Assembly: GCF_001202025.1 (NCBI RefSeq)
Contig: NZ_LGHS01000042.1
Coordinates: 1-32,898, forward strand
Reading direction: 5' to 3'
Source of the DNA: Pseudorhodobacter aquimaris
Lineage (GTDB): Bacteria > Pseudomonadota > Alphaproteobacteria > Rhodobacterales > Rhodobacteraceae
Length of the DNA: 32,898 bases
The position numbers and the translations under genes are program-made. Shown here one piece after another: positions 24,188 to 32,445 of this stretch (the first letter of the stretch is position 1; the number at the start of each line of letters is the position of its first letter). Below the pieces are notes generated by a model that did no database searches, was not told where the DNA came from, and worked only from the letters and a program-made list of their open reading frames with translations.

Positions 24188-25456
24188 ATGGATCCTAACA
24201 CGATCGTATTCATTGCGCTGGCCGTGCTGTTGCTTCTTGGTGTGGAAATCGTGACCGTGATCGGAATTGGCGCCGTTGTGCTGACGCTGATCACGGACCA
24301 GTTTCCGCTGCTTAACCTTAGTTTGACGATGTTCGACTCGTTGAACCTCTTTCCGTTGCTGGCCTTGCCGCTGTTTGTGGTGACGGGTGACTTGATTGCG
24401 GTTGGCGGAATTGCGGCGCAGATCATGCGCTTTTCGCAAAGTGTGGTCGGCTGGATCCGCGGAGGGTTGGGTTTGACGACCATGGTTGCCTCGGGGATTT
24501 TTGCGGCCATCAGCGGATCGAATGCGGCCACTGTTGCCACGGTCGGCAAGGTCGTGTTTCCAGAGATGTCCAAGCAATCCTATGAGGGCGGTTTCAGCGC
24601 GGCCACGGTCGCTGCGGGCGGTGTTGTGGGGATCATCATCCCGCCCAGCGTTGCTTTTGTGCTTTATGGTGTTTCTACTGGTGTTAGCGTCAGTGATCTG
24701 TTCATCGCGGGCATCCTGCCAGGCATCATGATGGTGACCATCATGTGTTTTGTGGCTTATGTCATCGCCAGACGCAGGAATTACGGTGAGCGAGTCCCGT
24801 TTAGCGCAAAGGGGGCTGTGGTTGCCGCCGTGGAAACGCGCTATGCCCTTGGTGCGATCGCGATCATTCTCGTTGGTATCTACTCTGGTATCTTTACGCC
24901 GACCGAAGCGGGCGCTGTCTCGGCGGTTTACTGTCTCTTCATTACCGTCGTGGTCACGCGTAAGCTGAAAATACGTGACATTCCGGCGGTGCTGGTCAGC
25001 AGTTCCCGGATTTGTGGCCTTGTGGTTCCGATCGTGGCGGTTGCGATGGTGCTGTCTCAAAACCTGACCATCCTGCGCATTCCCGAAACGGTGGTTGCCG
25101 GGCTGTTGGGGATGTCGTCAGACCCGGTTATCCTGCTGTGTCTTGTCGTGGTTTTGTTGATCGTTGCGGGTAGCCTGATGGAGGCGGCACCGAATATCCT
25201 GATCCTTGCGCCCATGCTGACGCCCGTTGCGCGTGAACTCGGTATTGATCCGGTACATTTCGGGGTGATCGTCGTCTCTACCCTTGCCGTGGGTTTTATC
25301 ACGCCGCCCATCGGGTTGAACCTGTTCGTCGCAAGTGCGGTATCTGGCGTAAGTTTTGCGCGCGTGACGCGGGCCGTGATCCCTTATGTTCTGATCCTGA
25401 TCCTCAGCTGTTTTGCCATCGCGTTCATGCCGTTCCTCTCATTGGCATTCCTGTGA
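24188..25456 (+). CDS. dctM: TRAP transporter large permease (DctM)
   Basis: The 422-residue inner-membrane transport subunit shows LNLFPLLALPLFVVTGDLIA, the SGIFAAISGSNAATVATVGK loop, the VGIIIPPSVAFVLYGVSTGV block, IYSGIFTPTEAGAVSAVYCL and AVGFITPPIGLNLFVASAVS, all in family order. Length and about 12 hydrophobic segments are standard. CGAGGGAAAA precedes the ATG. It is the last gene of the dctPQM operon; a hairpin follows at 25464-25482, and the next gene, a LysR regulator, points the other way. Confidence 0.92.
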   Translation: MDPNTIVFIALAVLLLLGVEIVTVIGIGAVVLTLITDQFPLLNLSLTMFDSLNLFPLLALPLFVVTGDLIAVGGIAAQIMRFSQSVVGWIRGGLGLTTMVASGIFAAISGSNAATVATVGKVVFPEMSKQSYEGGFSAATVAAGGVVGIIIPPSVAFVLYGVSTGVSVSDLFIAGILPGIMMVTIMCFVAYVIARRRNYGERVPFSAKGAVVAAVETRYALGAIAIILVGIYSGIFTPTEAGAVSAVYCLFITVVVTRKLKIRDIPAVLVSSSRICGLVVPIVAVAMVLSQNLTILRIPETVVAGLLGMSSDPVILLCLVVVLLIVAGSLMEAAPNILILAPMLTPVARELGIDPVHFGVIVVSTLAVGFITPPIGLNLFVASAVSGVSFARVTRAVIPYVLILILSCFAIAFMPFLSLAFL

Positions 25457-25463
25457 TCGGGGT

Positions 25464-25482
25464 GGGCCTTTGTGATAGGCCC
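25464..25482. terminator. Short hairpin between dctM and the convergent LysR gene
   Basis: GGGCCT (25464-25469) and AGGCCC (25477-25482) form a 6-bp stem with a 7-base loop, 8 bases beyond the dctM stop and in the 61-bp gap between convergent genes. No U tract follows, so termination by it alone is uncertain. Confidence 0.4.
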
Positions 25483-25517
25483 GTTCATCGAAATAACAAC
25501 GGTACGGTTTCAGTCGG

Positions 25518-26429
25518 TCAACCGATTTGATCGATGGTTTCGGGCGAAAAGACCCCGACCTTGACGGCGCGTTCCATTGCCAAGGCGATTTCACGCAAAA
25601 CGCGGCTTTTTGTGCTGTCCTTGCGATGGACCAATCCAAGATGCCGCGCGGGATTGTCTTCGCCCGCCAGCGAAATGCGGCGCAGGGCTGGCGGATTGGC
25701 GATGGACACGCAAGGTTCCGGCACGATGGAAACGCCCAGATTGGCAAGCACCATGCTATAAATCGCCTCCATGCCGCTGAGTTCCACACTGTCATTGACG
25801 GTGATCTTCTTGGCCTGCAGCCATTTCTCGACAATAGAGCCAACAACCGCATCGCGTGAAAAGCGGATAAACGGCTGTTCCTTCAAGATCTTGACCGGAT
25901 CCTCACCCGCCACGCGTGCGGAACAGATCAGGACCAGTTCCTCTACCGCGATGGGATACCACACCAATCCCTGGGGGAGCATATCCGGCTTTGCAATCAG
26001 CGCCCCATCCAGCGCGTTGCGTTCAACCTGGTGGATCAGTGGGGTTGTCAGCCCCGGGAAAAGCTTCACATGCAGGTCTGGACATGTGGATTTCAGCATG
26101 GCCGTTGCAAGGGGCACCAACCCGGTCAGGGACGTCGATACCGCGCCCATGTTGAAGTCACCCTTCAGCCCGTCATCCCCCAGAACCGAGGGGACGATAT
26201 CATCATAGGCGCGCACCACCTCGCGTGTCTTTGCCAATAGGGCGCGCCCGACCGGCGTCAGCGTTGGCGTGCGGGTCGACCTGTCAAAGATCGCGACTTG
26301 CCAGGTTTCCTCTAATGCGCGCATCTGTTGGCTAACCGCGGCGTGGGTGACAAAAACCACATCAGCGGCTGCGCTAAACGTGCCGTGATCGGCAACGGCG
26401 ATCAGTGTCCTAAGCATTCGTATCGACAT
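25518..26429 (-). CDS. LysR-family transcriptional regulator
   Basis: The 303 residues start with a winged helix-turn-helix (MSIRMLRTLIAVADHGTFSA, then AAVSQQMRALEETWQVAIFD and RSTRTPTLTPVG) and continue with a LysR substrate-binding domain (GDFNMGAVSTSLTGLVPLAT; LKEQPFIRFSRDAVVGSIVE). It is transcribed divergently from the aldehyde dehydrogenase gene, the classical position for an activator of that gene, and sits tail-to-tail with the TRAP operon. The 137-bp divergent region contains TTACAT three times and the small palindrome AATAATTATT (26483-26492), which are candidate binding elements. The effector is likely the transported substrate or its aldehyde product. Confidence 0.9.
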   Translation of the reverse strand: MSIRMLRTLIAVADHGTFSAAADVVFVTHAAVSQQMRALEETWQVAIFDRSTRTPTLTPVGRALLAKTREVVRAYDDIVPSVLGDDGLKGDFNMGAVSTSLTGLVPLATAMLKSTCPDLHVKLFPGLTTPLIHQVERNALDGALIAKPDMLPQGLVWYPIAVEELVLICSARVAGEDPVKILKEQPFIRFSRDAVVGSIVEKWLQAKKITVNDSVELSGMEAIYSMVLANLGVSIVPEPCVSIANPPALRRISLAGEDNPARHLGLVHRKDSTKSRVLREIALAMERAVKVGVFSPETIDQIG

Positions 26430-26566
26430 GGTGCCCCAATCCTCAAACGAGCCTTTACATTACATGGGCTTACATTTTGTTCAATAATTATTTTCTTTAT
26501 TTAGCCTAGCTTTCAATGCAGTGTGTCACAGATGTAATTCCCCGAAACAATTGGCAAGAAAACACA

Positions 26567-28030
26567 ATGGATGATGCTTTTCGATCGACACGCGCACTGA
26601 AAACCCAAGCCTATTTTGCGGGCGCATGGCGCAGCGCGTCCAATGGGGCAACGACCGCTGTTATCTGCCCTGCCACGGGCAAGGAAATCGGCACTGTGCC
26701 GCGCTTGACCGCGGCGGACGTGCATGTGGCGATCGACGCGGCGGCAGAGGCTTTTGTCGGATGGTCGGCGCGCACGGCGGCCGATAGGGCACAGGTTCTG
26801 AAACGCTGGCACGGTTTGATCCTGCAAGAGCGCGAGGCTTTGGCCCGTATCCTGACATCCGAACAAGGCAAGCCGCTTGCAGAATCCCGCGCCGAGATTG
26901 ACATTAGCGCCGCCTATATCGAGTGGTTCGCCGAGGAAGGCCGCCGTGTTTACGGTGATATCATCCCGTCGCCTGCACCGGGGCGCCAGACAATCGTGAC
27001 CAAACATCCTGTCGGTGTGACCTGTGCCATTACGCCGTGGAATTTTCCGGCCTCGATGATCACGCGCAAGCTGGCACCTGCGCTGGCCGCCGGTTGCACG
27101 ATGCTGGTCAAACCGTCAGAGCGTACACCCTTCATTGCCCTCGCCTTGGTCGAACTGGCAGAAGAAGCGGGGGTCCCGCCCGGTGTTATAAGCGTTCTGA
27201 CCGGCTCTTCACGCGAGATTATCAAGGTGATGACGGATAGCGCGGTTGTGCGGAAGTTGTCGTTTACCGGCTCCACTGCGGTTGGAAAGGATCTTATCCG
27301 GCAATGTTCGGACACCGTAAAGCGGATGTCGATGGAGCTGGGCGGCAATGCTCCGGTGATCATTTTTGATGACGCCGATGTGGACGCCGCCGTGAACGGG
27401 TTGATGGCGTTGAAATTCCGCAACAGTGGTCAAACCTGTGTCTGTGCGAACCGTATTTTCGTGCAGCGCAACATCGCTGAAAAGCTGTCAGAAGCCTTTG
27501 TGGAGAAGGTCCGCGCATTAAAAGTCGGTGCAGGCGATCAGCCCGGTGTACAAATCGGGCCATTGATCAACGCGGGCGCGGCACAGGACATGGGCCGGAT
27601 CGTCGCCCGCGCGCAGGAGCAAGGCGCGCAGGTGCTTGTGGGGGGCGGTGAGCCCGTGCCGGACAGTGCTTTTTACCTGCCCACAGTCCTTGCAGGTGTG
27701 ACGCCGGATATGGATGTTGCGCGGGATGAAATCTTTGGCCCTATCGCCCCTTTGTTGGTCTTTGACGATGAGGCAACCGTAGTGGCGCAGGCCAATGACA
27801 CGCCTTACGGGCTTGCCTCTTACACCTATACCCGCGATCTGGCGCGTGCGTGGCGGGTTTCTGACGCGCTGGAATACGGGATGGTGGGCATCAACGAGGT
27901 TGCCATCTCAAACGAGGTTGCACCCTTTGGTGGTGTCAAGGAGTCAGGCTTTGGCCGTGAGGGATCGCGCTACGGTCTCGATGAGTACCTCGATATCAAA
28001 TATCGTTGCATGGGCGGGCTTTCTGCCTGA
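26567..28030 (+). CDS. gabD: NAD(P)-dependent aldehyde dehydrogenase, succinate-semialdehyde dehydrogenase type
   Basis: ATG 26567 gives 487 residues, the usual GabD length; the in-frame ATG 26516 adds an unconserved 17-residue tail. Motifs in order: TPWNFPASMITRKLAPALAA (Asn159), VKPSERTPFIAL, FTGSTAVGKDL, MELGGNAPVIIFDDADVD (general base Glu257), RNSGQTCVCANRIFVQ with catalytic Cys291 and the neighbouring Cys293, DEIFGPIAPLLVF and EVAPFGGVKESGFGREGS. The Cys-Val-Cys pair matches the redox switch of succinate-semialdehyde dehydrogenases. Related substrates such as glutarate semialdehyde or sulfolactaldehyde cannot be excluded. Divergent from the LysR gene; hairpins follow its stop. Confidence 0.85.
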   Translation: MDDAFRSTRALKTQAYFAGAWRSASNGATTAVICPATGKEIGTVPRLTAADVHVAIDAAAEAFVGWSARTAADRAQVLKRWHGLILQEREALARILTSEQGKPLAESRAEIDISAAYIEWFAEEGRRVYGDIIPSPAPGRQTIVTKHPVGVTCAITPWNFPASMITRKLAPALAAGCTMLVKPSERTPFIALALVELAEEAGVPPGVISVLTGSSREIIKVMTDSAVVRKLSFTGSTAVGKDLIRQCSDTVKRMSMELGGNAPVIIFDDADVDAAVNGLMALKFRNSGQTCVCANRIFVQRNIAEKLSEAFVEKVRALKVGAGDQPGVQIGPLINAGAAQDMGRIVARAQEQGAQVLVGGGEPVPDSAFYLPTVLAGVTPDMDVARDEIFGPIAPLLVFDDEATVVAQANDTPYGLASYTYTRDLARAWRVSDALEYGMVGINEVAISNEVAPFGGVKESGFGREGSRYGLDEYLDIKYRCMGGLSA

Positions 28031-28062
28031 TCCGCCTTTGGGGCGTCGGAAATTTACAGGGG

Positions 28063-28083
28063 GGGCAGGGCAAAATCCTGCCC
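28063..28083 (+). terminator. Terminator-like hairpin after the aldehyde dehydrogenase gene
   Basis: GGGCAGG (28063-28069) pairs with CCTGCCC (28077-28083) around GCAAAAT, and is followed by TCTTTCTT. It lies 32 bases after the stop codon and is probably an intrinsic terminator for the rightward gene. Confidence 0.6.
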
Positions 28084-28139
28084 TCTTTCTTCGGATGCTG
28101 CCTTTGCCAATGGCGCATCCGATCCACGCCTTGAAACCC

Positions 28140-28178
28140 AAAGCGCCGCGAAACCAGAGGGGCTTCGCGGCGCTTTTT
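28140..28178. terminator. Bidirectional intrinsic terminator between convergent genes
   Basis: AAGCGCCGCGAA (28141-28152) and TTCGCGGCGCTT (28164-28175) form a perfect 12-bp stem with an 11-base loop, followed by a T run (28174-28178). It sits 15 bases from the stop of the leftward dehydrogenase and downstream of the aldehyde dehydrogenase. With an A-starting left arm it can serve both directions, but the U run is best for the rightward transcript. Confidence 0.75.
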
Positions 28179-28192
28179 GCTGTGGCTATTGA

Positions 28193-29092
28193 TCAGGCTT
28201 TGAATGTCTGTCCGGGCAGTCCGGATTTGATCCGCAAGGTTTCAAGCACAGCGGACCAATCGTTTGGTCCCAGCCCGTCCGCCCGCGACATCGCATAGAC
28301 CTGAGAGGCCGCAGCCCCAACGCCCAGAGGGACGTTCAAGCTGGCGGCATAGGTCAGGGCAAGGTTCAAATCCTTGGAGGCAAGCGCCAAGCCGAATTCA
28401 GGAGAGATATCCTGGCTGAAAATCTTGCGCTCATAGGCGCCGGTAAGAAAGCCTTTGCCCGCCGTGGTTCCGGCCAGAACCTTGACCGTCCGCTGCACAT
28501 CAAGTCCGGCCACTTCGGCAAAGGCCAGCGCCTCGGCGGTCAACGCGTTCAGCGCTGTCGACATGTAGTTATTGACCAGCTTGGTGCGTGTTCCGCCGCC
28601 GCTCGCGCCACAGTAAATCGTCTCACGGCCCACCACGTCAAAAATCGGTTGTGCCGCCTCCACGTCCTTTGGATCACCGCCGGCAAGAATAAGCAGCTCG
28701 CCGCGCTCGGCAAATTCCGATGTTCCGCCAACGGGGCCGTCGACCATGCGAATGCCCATGTCCGCCAAGCGTTTTGCGATCTTGTCGGTCGCGTCCGGGG
28801 CGATTGTGCTCATGTCGATATAGAGTGTGTTCTTGGACATGGCGTCTGCTACAGCGGCTTCGCCGAACAGGGTTTCTTCGACATCCGGACCATTGGGAAG
28901 CATCGTGACCACAAAGTCGCGGTTGCTTGCGGCGTCAGCGGCACTTGTCGCGGCATGAACGCCGAGGTCGGCAATGGTTTGAACAGCGGCGGGGTTGATG
29001 TCAAAGACCCAAACCTCATGCCCCGCTTCGACAAGTTTACGCGACATGGCGCTTCCCATGCGCCCGAGTCCGATGAATCCTATAGTGGCCAT
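28193..29092 (-). CDS. Beta-hydroxyacid dehydrogenase (3-hydroxyisobutyrate/4-hydroxybutyrate dehydrogenase family)
   Basis: ATG 29092-29090 follows GGAGGACAGAAA, a strong ribosome-binding site; a 56-residue upstream extension is rejected. The 299-residue protein has the NAD(P) motif TIGFIGLGRMGSAMSRKLVE (GLGRMG, 8-13), the substrate motif VDGPVGGTSEFAERGELLIL (117-136) and the catalytic lysine Lys171 in GGGTRTKLVNNYMS. KDLNLAL (240-246) completes the signature. The family includes 3-hydroxyisobutyrate, gamma-hydroxybutyrate, tartronate-semialdehyde and sulfolactaldehyde reductases. Next to a GabD-type enzyme, oxidation of 4-hydroxybutyrate to succinate semialdehyde is the most economical reading. 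It is convergent with gabD. Confidence 0.88.
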   Translation of the reverse strand: MATIGFIGLGRMGSAMSRKLVEAGHEVWVFDINPAAVQTIADLGVHAATSAADAASNRDFVVTMLPNGPDVEETLFGEAAVADAMSKNTLYIDMSTIAPDATDKIAKRLADMGIRMVDGPVGGTSEFAERGELLILAGGDPKDVEAAQPIFDVVGRETIYCGASGGGTRTKLVNNYMSTALNALTAEALAFAEVAGLDVQRTVKVLAGTTAGKGFLTGAYERKIFSQDISPEFGLALASKDLNLALTYAASLNVPLGVGAAASQVYAMSRADGLGPNDWSAVLETLRIKSGLPGQTFKA

Positions 29093-29449
29093 TTTCTGTC
29101 CTCCCTGCCGGACCACTGTCGTTTCAAGCGCAAGTGGTCCTGTTGTAATATCACCCGCCTGATCCGCTTGGTTTGGATCATGTGCTGGCGGATGCTTCCT
29201 GGTTTTCAACCTTGGAAACGTTCCGAATGAATTCTTTGGAGATTTGGCTGTGCGTGTCATGTTCCAGACGAAGGCCGTTGAAACATTGCGGCCTCTGCCA
29301 AATTCCTCCCATATGGTGCAGGGTAATTGTAATTACTGCGTACGGAAAGTTAAAATTTATATTCGTCTAGTTAAATTATACTTACATAATATGTGGCGGC
29401 GGCCAAAGGATGTCGCTGCGAGTAACGACGTTTTCCAAGGAGGCGGACC
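29093..29449. other. Intergenic region with AT-rich promoter stretch
   Basis: These 357 bases between two leftward genes hold no plausible gene. Bases ~29320-29395 are very AT-rich (GTAATTGTAATTAC at about 29324, then TTAAAATTTATATTCG) and probably contain the promoter for the hydroxyacid dehydrogenase. I see no terminator with a U run after the nitroreductase gene. Confidence 0.5.
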
Positions 29450-30283
29450 CTAATCCAGAGAAAACCCTTTGCGCCGGATGTAATCGCCAAATTGCGCACG
29501 TTCGGGTGCCGAGTATTGGCGGCTTTTCTCTTCCAGCCAGCCGTATTGCTCCGCATGGCCAAGGTCTTTGGTGCGGCGCTGTGTTTCATAGGGCTGTCGT
29601 TCGCGGCGGGTGGTGTCGTAGTCGTGCAAGGATGTTGTCAACCCGTCCTCTGTCCAGCGATTGTGATGCACTGTCGTCGGCAGCGACAACCGTTGTGATA
29701 TGAGGGGCGGTTGTTCCGCCGGATGGCCCACAGCAAGGCCCGCGACAGCGAAGACCAGATCAGGGAGGCCAAGCATCTTATCAATCTTATCCGAATGGTT
29801 GCGCACAGTGCTGATGGGGCAACACCCCAGCCCTGCAGCCTCTGCCGCCAGAACGAAAGCAGAGAGGGCAACGGCCGCATCGACCGTAGCATTGAAAAAA
29901 CCGTCAAGATGGTGGTTCAGAAACTCATGGCCTGTCAGGTCATGTATCTTCCGTTGGCGTGCGTGGTTGCCGCAAAAGATCAAAATATGGGGCACAGAGG
30001 GGATCCATGCCTGCGCGCCAAGTAAGGTTGAAAGCTCTGCCTTTAGCGCGCGCTCGCTGATGATCACGATGTCGCGCTGTTGCAGGTCGCTTTTCGACGG
30101 AGAGGACAGGGCCACAGCACAAAGCGCCTCCAGTAGCGGTGTTGGAACGGGCTGATCCGTGAACTTGCGGCAACTGCCACGCCCGGCGATCTGCTGCAGC
30201 GTTGCGTTTGCTTCAATTTCAGGCGCGGTGGCTATCGTGTGCTGAAAGCGTTCTTGCAGAATTTCGGAAAGGGGTTTGTTCAT
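29450..30283 (-). CDS. Nitroreductase-family flavoprotein (NfsA/Frm2-like)
   Basis: The 277-residue FMN-dependent nitroreductase-fold protein has the N-terminal FMN-binding block GRGSCRKFTDQPVPTPLLEA (about 34-53), SSPSKSDLQQRDIVIISE (conserved SPS.SN.Q position) and a central PHILIFCGNHARQ. VDAAVALSAFVLAAEAAGLG then CCPISTVRNHSDKIDKMLGL form the dimer and flavin-contact helices. VFAVAGLAVGHPAEQPPLIS is the last family block, followed by a long charged tail. It is longer than small nitroreductases (about 200 residues) and closer to NfsA in size. The physiological substrate is unknown; its link to the TRAP/GabD genes is only positional. The upstream ribosome-binding site is weak. Confidence 0.8.
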   Translation of the reverse strand: MNKPLSEILQERFQHTIATAPEIEANATLQQIAGRGSCRKFTDQPVPTPLLEALCAVALSSPSKSDLQQRDIVIISERALKAELSTLLGAQAWIPSVPHILIFCGNHARQRKIHDLTGHEFLNHHLDGFFNATVDAAVALSAFVLAAEAAGLGCCPISTVRNHSDKIDKMLGLPDLVFAVAGLAVGHPAEQPPLISQRLSLPTTVHHNRWTEDGLTTSLHDYDTTRRERQPYETQRRTKDLGHAEQYGWLEEKSRQYSAPERAQFGDYIRRKGFSLD

Positions 30284-30497
30284 TTTCGCAGTCTCGTGGT
30301 GCCGGATTTCAGGCTGTGTCGATGTAGAGTCCGCGCCATGCTATCGAAACAGCTCCCTTAAAGATATTATAAATCACGGTTTTCGAGGGGAATGTGCAGT
30401 AAGCTATGGTTACATAAGTAATAAGAAGTATTTCATTTGCGTTAGGCGGTGCACCTGTAAAGGTTTGAGAAAGAGATTTATCAAAAACGGGTGCGCT

Positions 30498-31193
30498 GTG
30501 AGCAAAGAAGTAAATACGTTCGACGTATCGGTTTGGAGGCGGACAGCGTCGGAGAGTATGAACACTTTCAGGTGCAGGTTCGGGAATACCAAACTGATCT
30601 GGATGTCGTCAGCTGGATTAAGCAGCATATCGATCCGTCGTTGAGTTACCGCTATGCATGCCGGGTAGGGATGTGCGGCTCTTTTGCGATGATGGTGAGC
30701 GATCAGCCGCGCTGGATCTGCCGGACACAGGTGAAGAAGGTCGCAAAGGATCGGGCGCTTCGTAGCGGGCCGCTGTGCAACCTGCCCGTGATCAAGGATC
30801 TGGCGACCGATATGGACCCGTTCTTTGACAAATGGATCGCGGCGGGCGGGTGCATAAACCCGACAAAAGCCGCGAAGACCCTATTCCCGAAATTGGCCCC
30901 GAGGAGGTCGGTCGTGTCGAGGCGATCAAGGGGATGGAATGTACCAACTGTTCGGTCTGCTATGCGGTTTGCGATCGTTGGCTAATAATCCCGACTGCCT
31001 TGGCCCTGCCGCTTTGCAGCGCGCATGGACGCTGTTCAACGACAGCAAGGCCGATGACCGGCAAGCGGTTCTGGATACGGTATCCGGGAGGGGCAGCTGC
31101 ACGCATTTTTGTTTGAATGATCTGGACCCGCTCGGTGCGATTGCGGGCCTGAAGCGGGAAACTACGAAATTCTTACTGAAGCGAAAGGGCTGA
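30498..31193 (+). pseudogene. frdB: Fumarate reductase/succinate dehydrogenase-like iron-sulfur subunit, frameshifted
   Basis: Similarity runs through three frames. GTG 30498 gives VSKEVNTFDVSVWRRTAS. The frame then shifts to EYEHFQVQVREYQTDLDVVS, IKQHIDPSLSYRYACRVGMC, GSFAMMVSDQPRWICRTQVK and LCNLPVIKDLATDMDPFFDK. A second shift gives VHKPDKSREDPIPEIGPEEV and KGMECTNCSVCYAVCD. A third gives NPDCLGPAALQRAWTLFNDS and DPLGAIAGLKRETTKFLLKR. The [2Fe-2S] motif CxxxxCGxC has become CRVGMCGSF, losing a cysteine, and the C-terminal cluster segment is shortened to GSCTHFCLNDLD, losing further cysteines. The subunit cannot be functional. Confidence 0.82.
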
Positions 31194-31196
31194 TGA

Positions 31197-31510
31197 ATGC
31201 TCAATCTCCCTCTTTACATGGCGCAAAGGCTGAGCGCGAAGTTCATGGCATCGCTTTTCTTGGGCCATATCGCGGTCATGATTTCTGCAATACAGGGGGG
31301 GGGCTTAGTACCGCCGAGGTGCTTGGTCGGAACCAAGGCCGCGTGCTGTGGTTTCTGTTTTACGGCAGCCTTGTCATTGCCGCCTCAATTCATGGGGCCA
31401 TCGGCCTTCGGGTGATTGTCCATAAGACGCTGAAGCTGCGTGGCATGGCGCTTGAGCTGGTCATGTGAACGTTCGGAATTGCCACATTGTTTCTGAGAGC
31501 ACGCACCGTA
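31197..31510 (+). pseudogene. Fumarate reductase-like membrane (cytochrome b) subunit, frameshifted
   Basis: ATG 31197 starts MLNLPLYMAQRLSAKFMASL and continues FLGHIAVMISAIQGG. At a run of nine G (31295-31303) the frame changes to GLSTAEVLGRNQGRVLWFLF, then YGSLVIAASIHGAIGLRVIV, HKTLKLRGMALELVM and a TGA at 31466-31468. After that stop the same frame continues TFGIATLFL, suggesting that TGG became TGA. Two helices and the conserved SIHGAIGLR with its heme-ligand-like His are visible. It follows the iron-sulfur pseudogene directly. Confidence 0.7.
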
Positions 31511-31570
31511 TCCCATCCGCGTTGGTTTGCATATTTGCTGCACCGGTTTTCGGGGCTTGCCATCACGCTG
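31511..31570 (+). pseudogene. Fragment of a second succinate dehydrogenase-like membrane subunit
   Basis: The frame reads SHPRWFAYLLHRFSGLAI, the usual start of an SdhC/FrdD-type anchor, where HRxSG contributes to the quinone site. The similarity ends abruptly after about 18 residues, and flavoprotein sequence follows, so an internal deletion has joined the two. Confidence 0.55.
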
Positions 31571-31573
31571 CGT

Positions 31574-31770
31574 GCGGGCTTGCCTTTGCGCGATATGGAG
31601 ATGATGCAGTGCCACCCCACCCGCTTGTTGGTGGGGAACACACATGGATGAATGGCACCGTGCTAGAAGAAGGCTTGCGTGGTGCCGACGGGCAGTTGCT
31701 GAACGCTAACGGACATTGTTTCATGTTCGACTATGACGGGCGCGGCGAAAGTGCCACGCGGGACGTCGTC
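31574..31770 (+). pseudogene. frdA: Internal fragment of fumarate reductase/succinate dehydrogenase flavoprotein subunit
   Basis: AGLPLRDMEMMQCHPTRLLV in one frame, then after a +1 shift GEHTWMNGTVLEEGLRGADG and QLLNANGHCFMFDYDGRGES followed by ATRDVVS. This is the substrate-site region of the flavoprotein: DMExxQxHPT, the EGxRGxGGxLLN block, and RDVVSR, where the catalytic Arg follows. The match is cut off at the Ser of DVVS by a junction with the antisense end of an IS3-family transposase. The N-terminal FAD domain is absent as well. Confidence 0.72.
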
Positions 31771-32445
31771 AGTCCAGGCAAAGGACGTGAACTGAGATCC
31801 TTGATCGGTATTCATGATCTCGGGCGGGCCGAACTTGTGGATGGCCTCGTTCAGTGCCGCAACACAGAAGTCCGCCTCCAGCGTATTCGAGATGCGCCAA
31901 GCCAGCACCTTACGGGTGTGCCAATCCATAATGGCGGCCAGATACGAGGAACCCTCGGCGCATGGGCAGATAGGTAATATCCGAGCACCCACTGACCGGC
32001 AACACATGCTTGCATGTGTGAGAGGGGAACTTGGTTCGGACGCTCTACCCGCAGACCTCTCAGCAGGTAGGGATACGTCTTGTGCCCTTTCGCATGCTTG
32101 CTGGTGTTGGGTTTTTGGTAGATCGGCATCAGCCCCATCAGGCGCATCAGCCGGCGTATCCGTTTCTCGTTCACCAAGTGGCCGTTCTGCGGGCTTATGA
32201 ACAGTCAGGATGATGGATATGGCGATTGAACTGCGCAAGTGCCAAGTCATCTGGCGGACACCGAAGAACGGCGTCTCCAGAAATTGCTCATCGATCCGCC
32301 GCATCAAGCTGAGGTTCTGCTCGGTCTCGCCCTTAGGCTTGTAATAGAATGACGAGCGCGAGATCGACAGCAACCTGCATTGCTGCCCAATGGACAAAAT
32401 GGAATTATTCGGCTCAATCATGTCGCGCCTCACTTGCCGGTCCAT
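31769..32445 (-). pseudogene. IS3-family transposase OrfB, frameshifted and truncated
   Basis: Similarity runs through several frames. The first part is MIEPNNSILSIGQQCRLLSI, SRSSFYYKPKGETEQNLSLM and ETPFFGVRQMTWHLR. After a 44-bp interruption comes GHLVNEKRIRRLMRLMGLMP, IYQKPNTSKHAKGHKTYPYL and LRGLRVERPNQV. After a 36-bp interruption come CSDITYLPMRRGF (first catalytic Asp), AAIMDWHTRKVLAWRISNTL and MNTDQGSQFTSFAWTD (second Asp). The expected RLRRxGVxISMDGKGR continuation and the third catalytic residue are lost at the junction with the frdA fragment. Between the interruptions the residues closely follow the family sequence as I recall it. Confidence 0.8.

Noticed and set aside
28193-29260. 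N-terminal extension of the hydroxyacid dehydrogenase to 29260
   Set aside because: GGAGG directly precedes ATG 29092, and the Rossmann motif must be close to the N-terminus; the upstream part is unlike the family.
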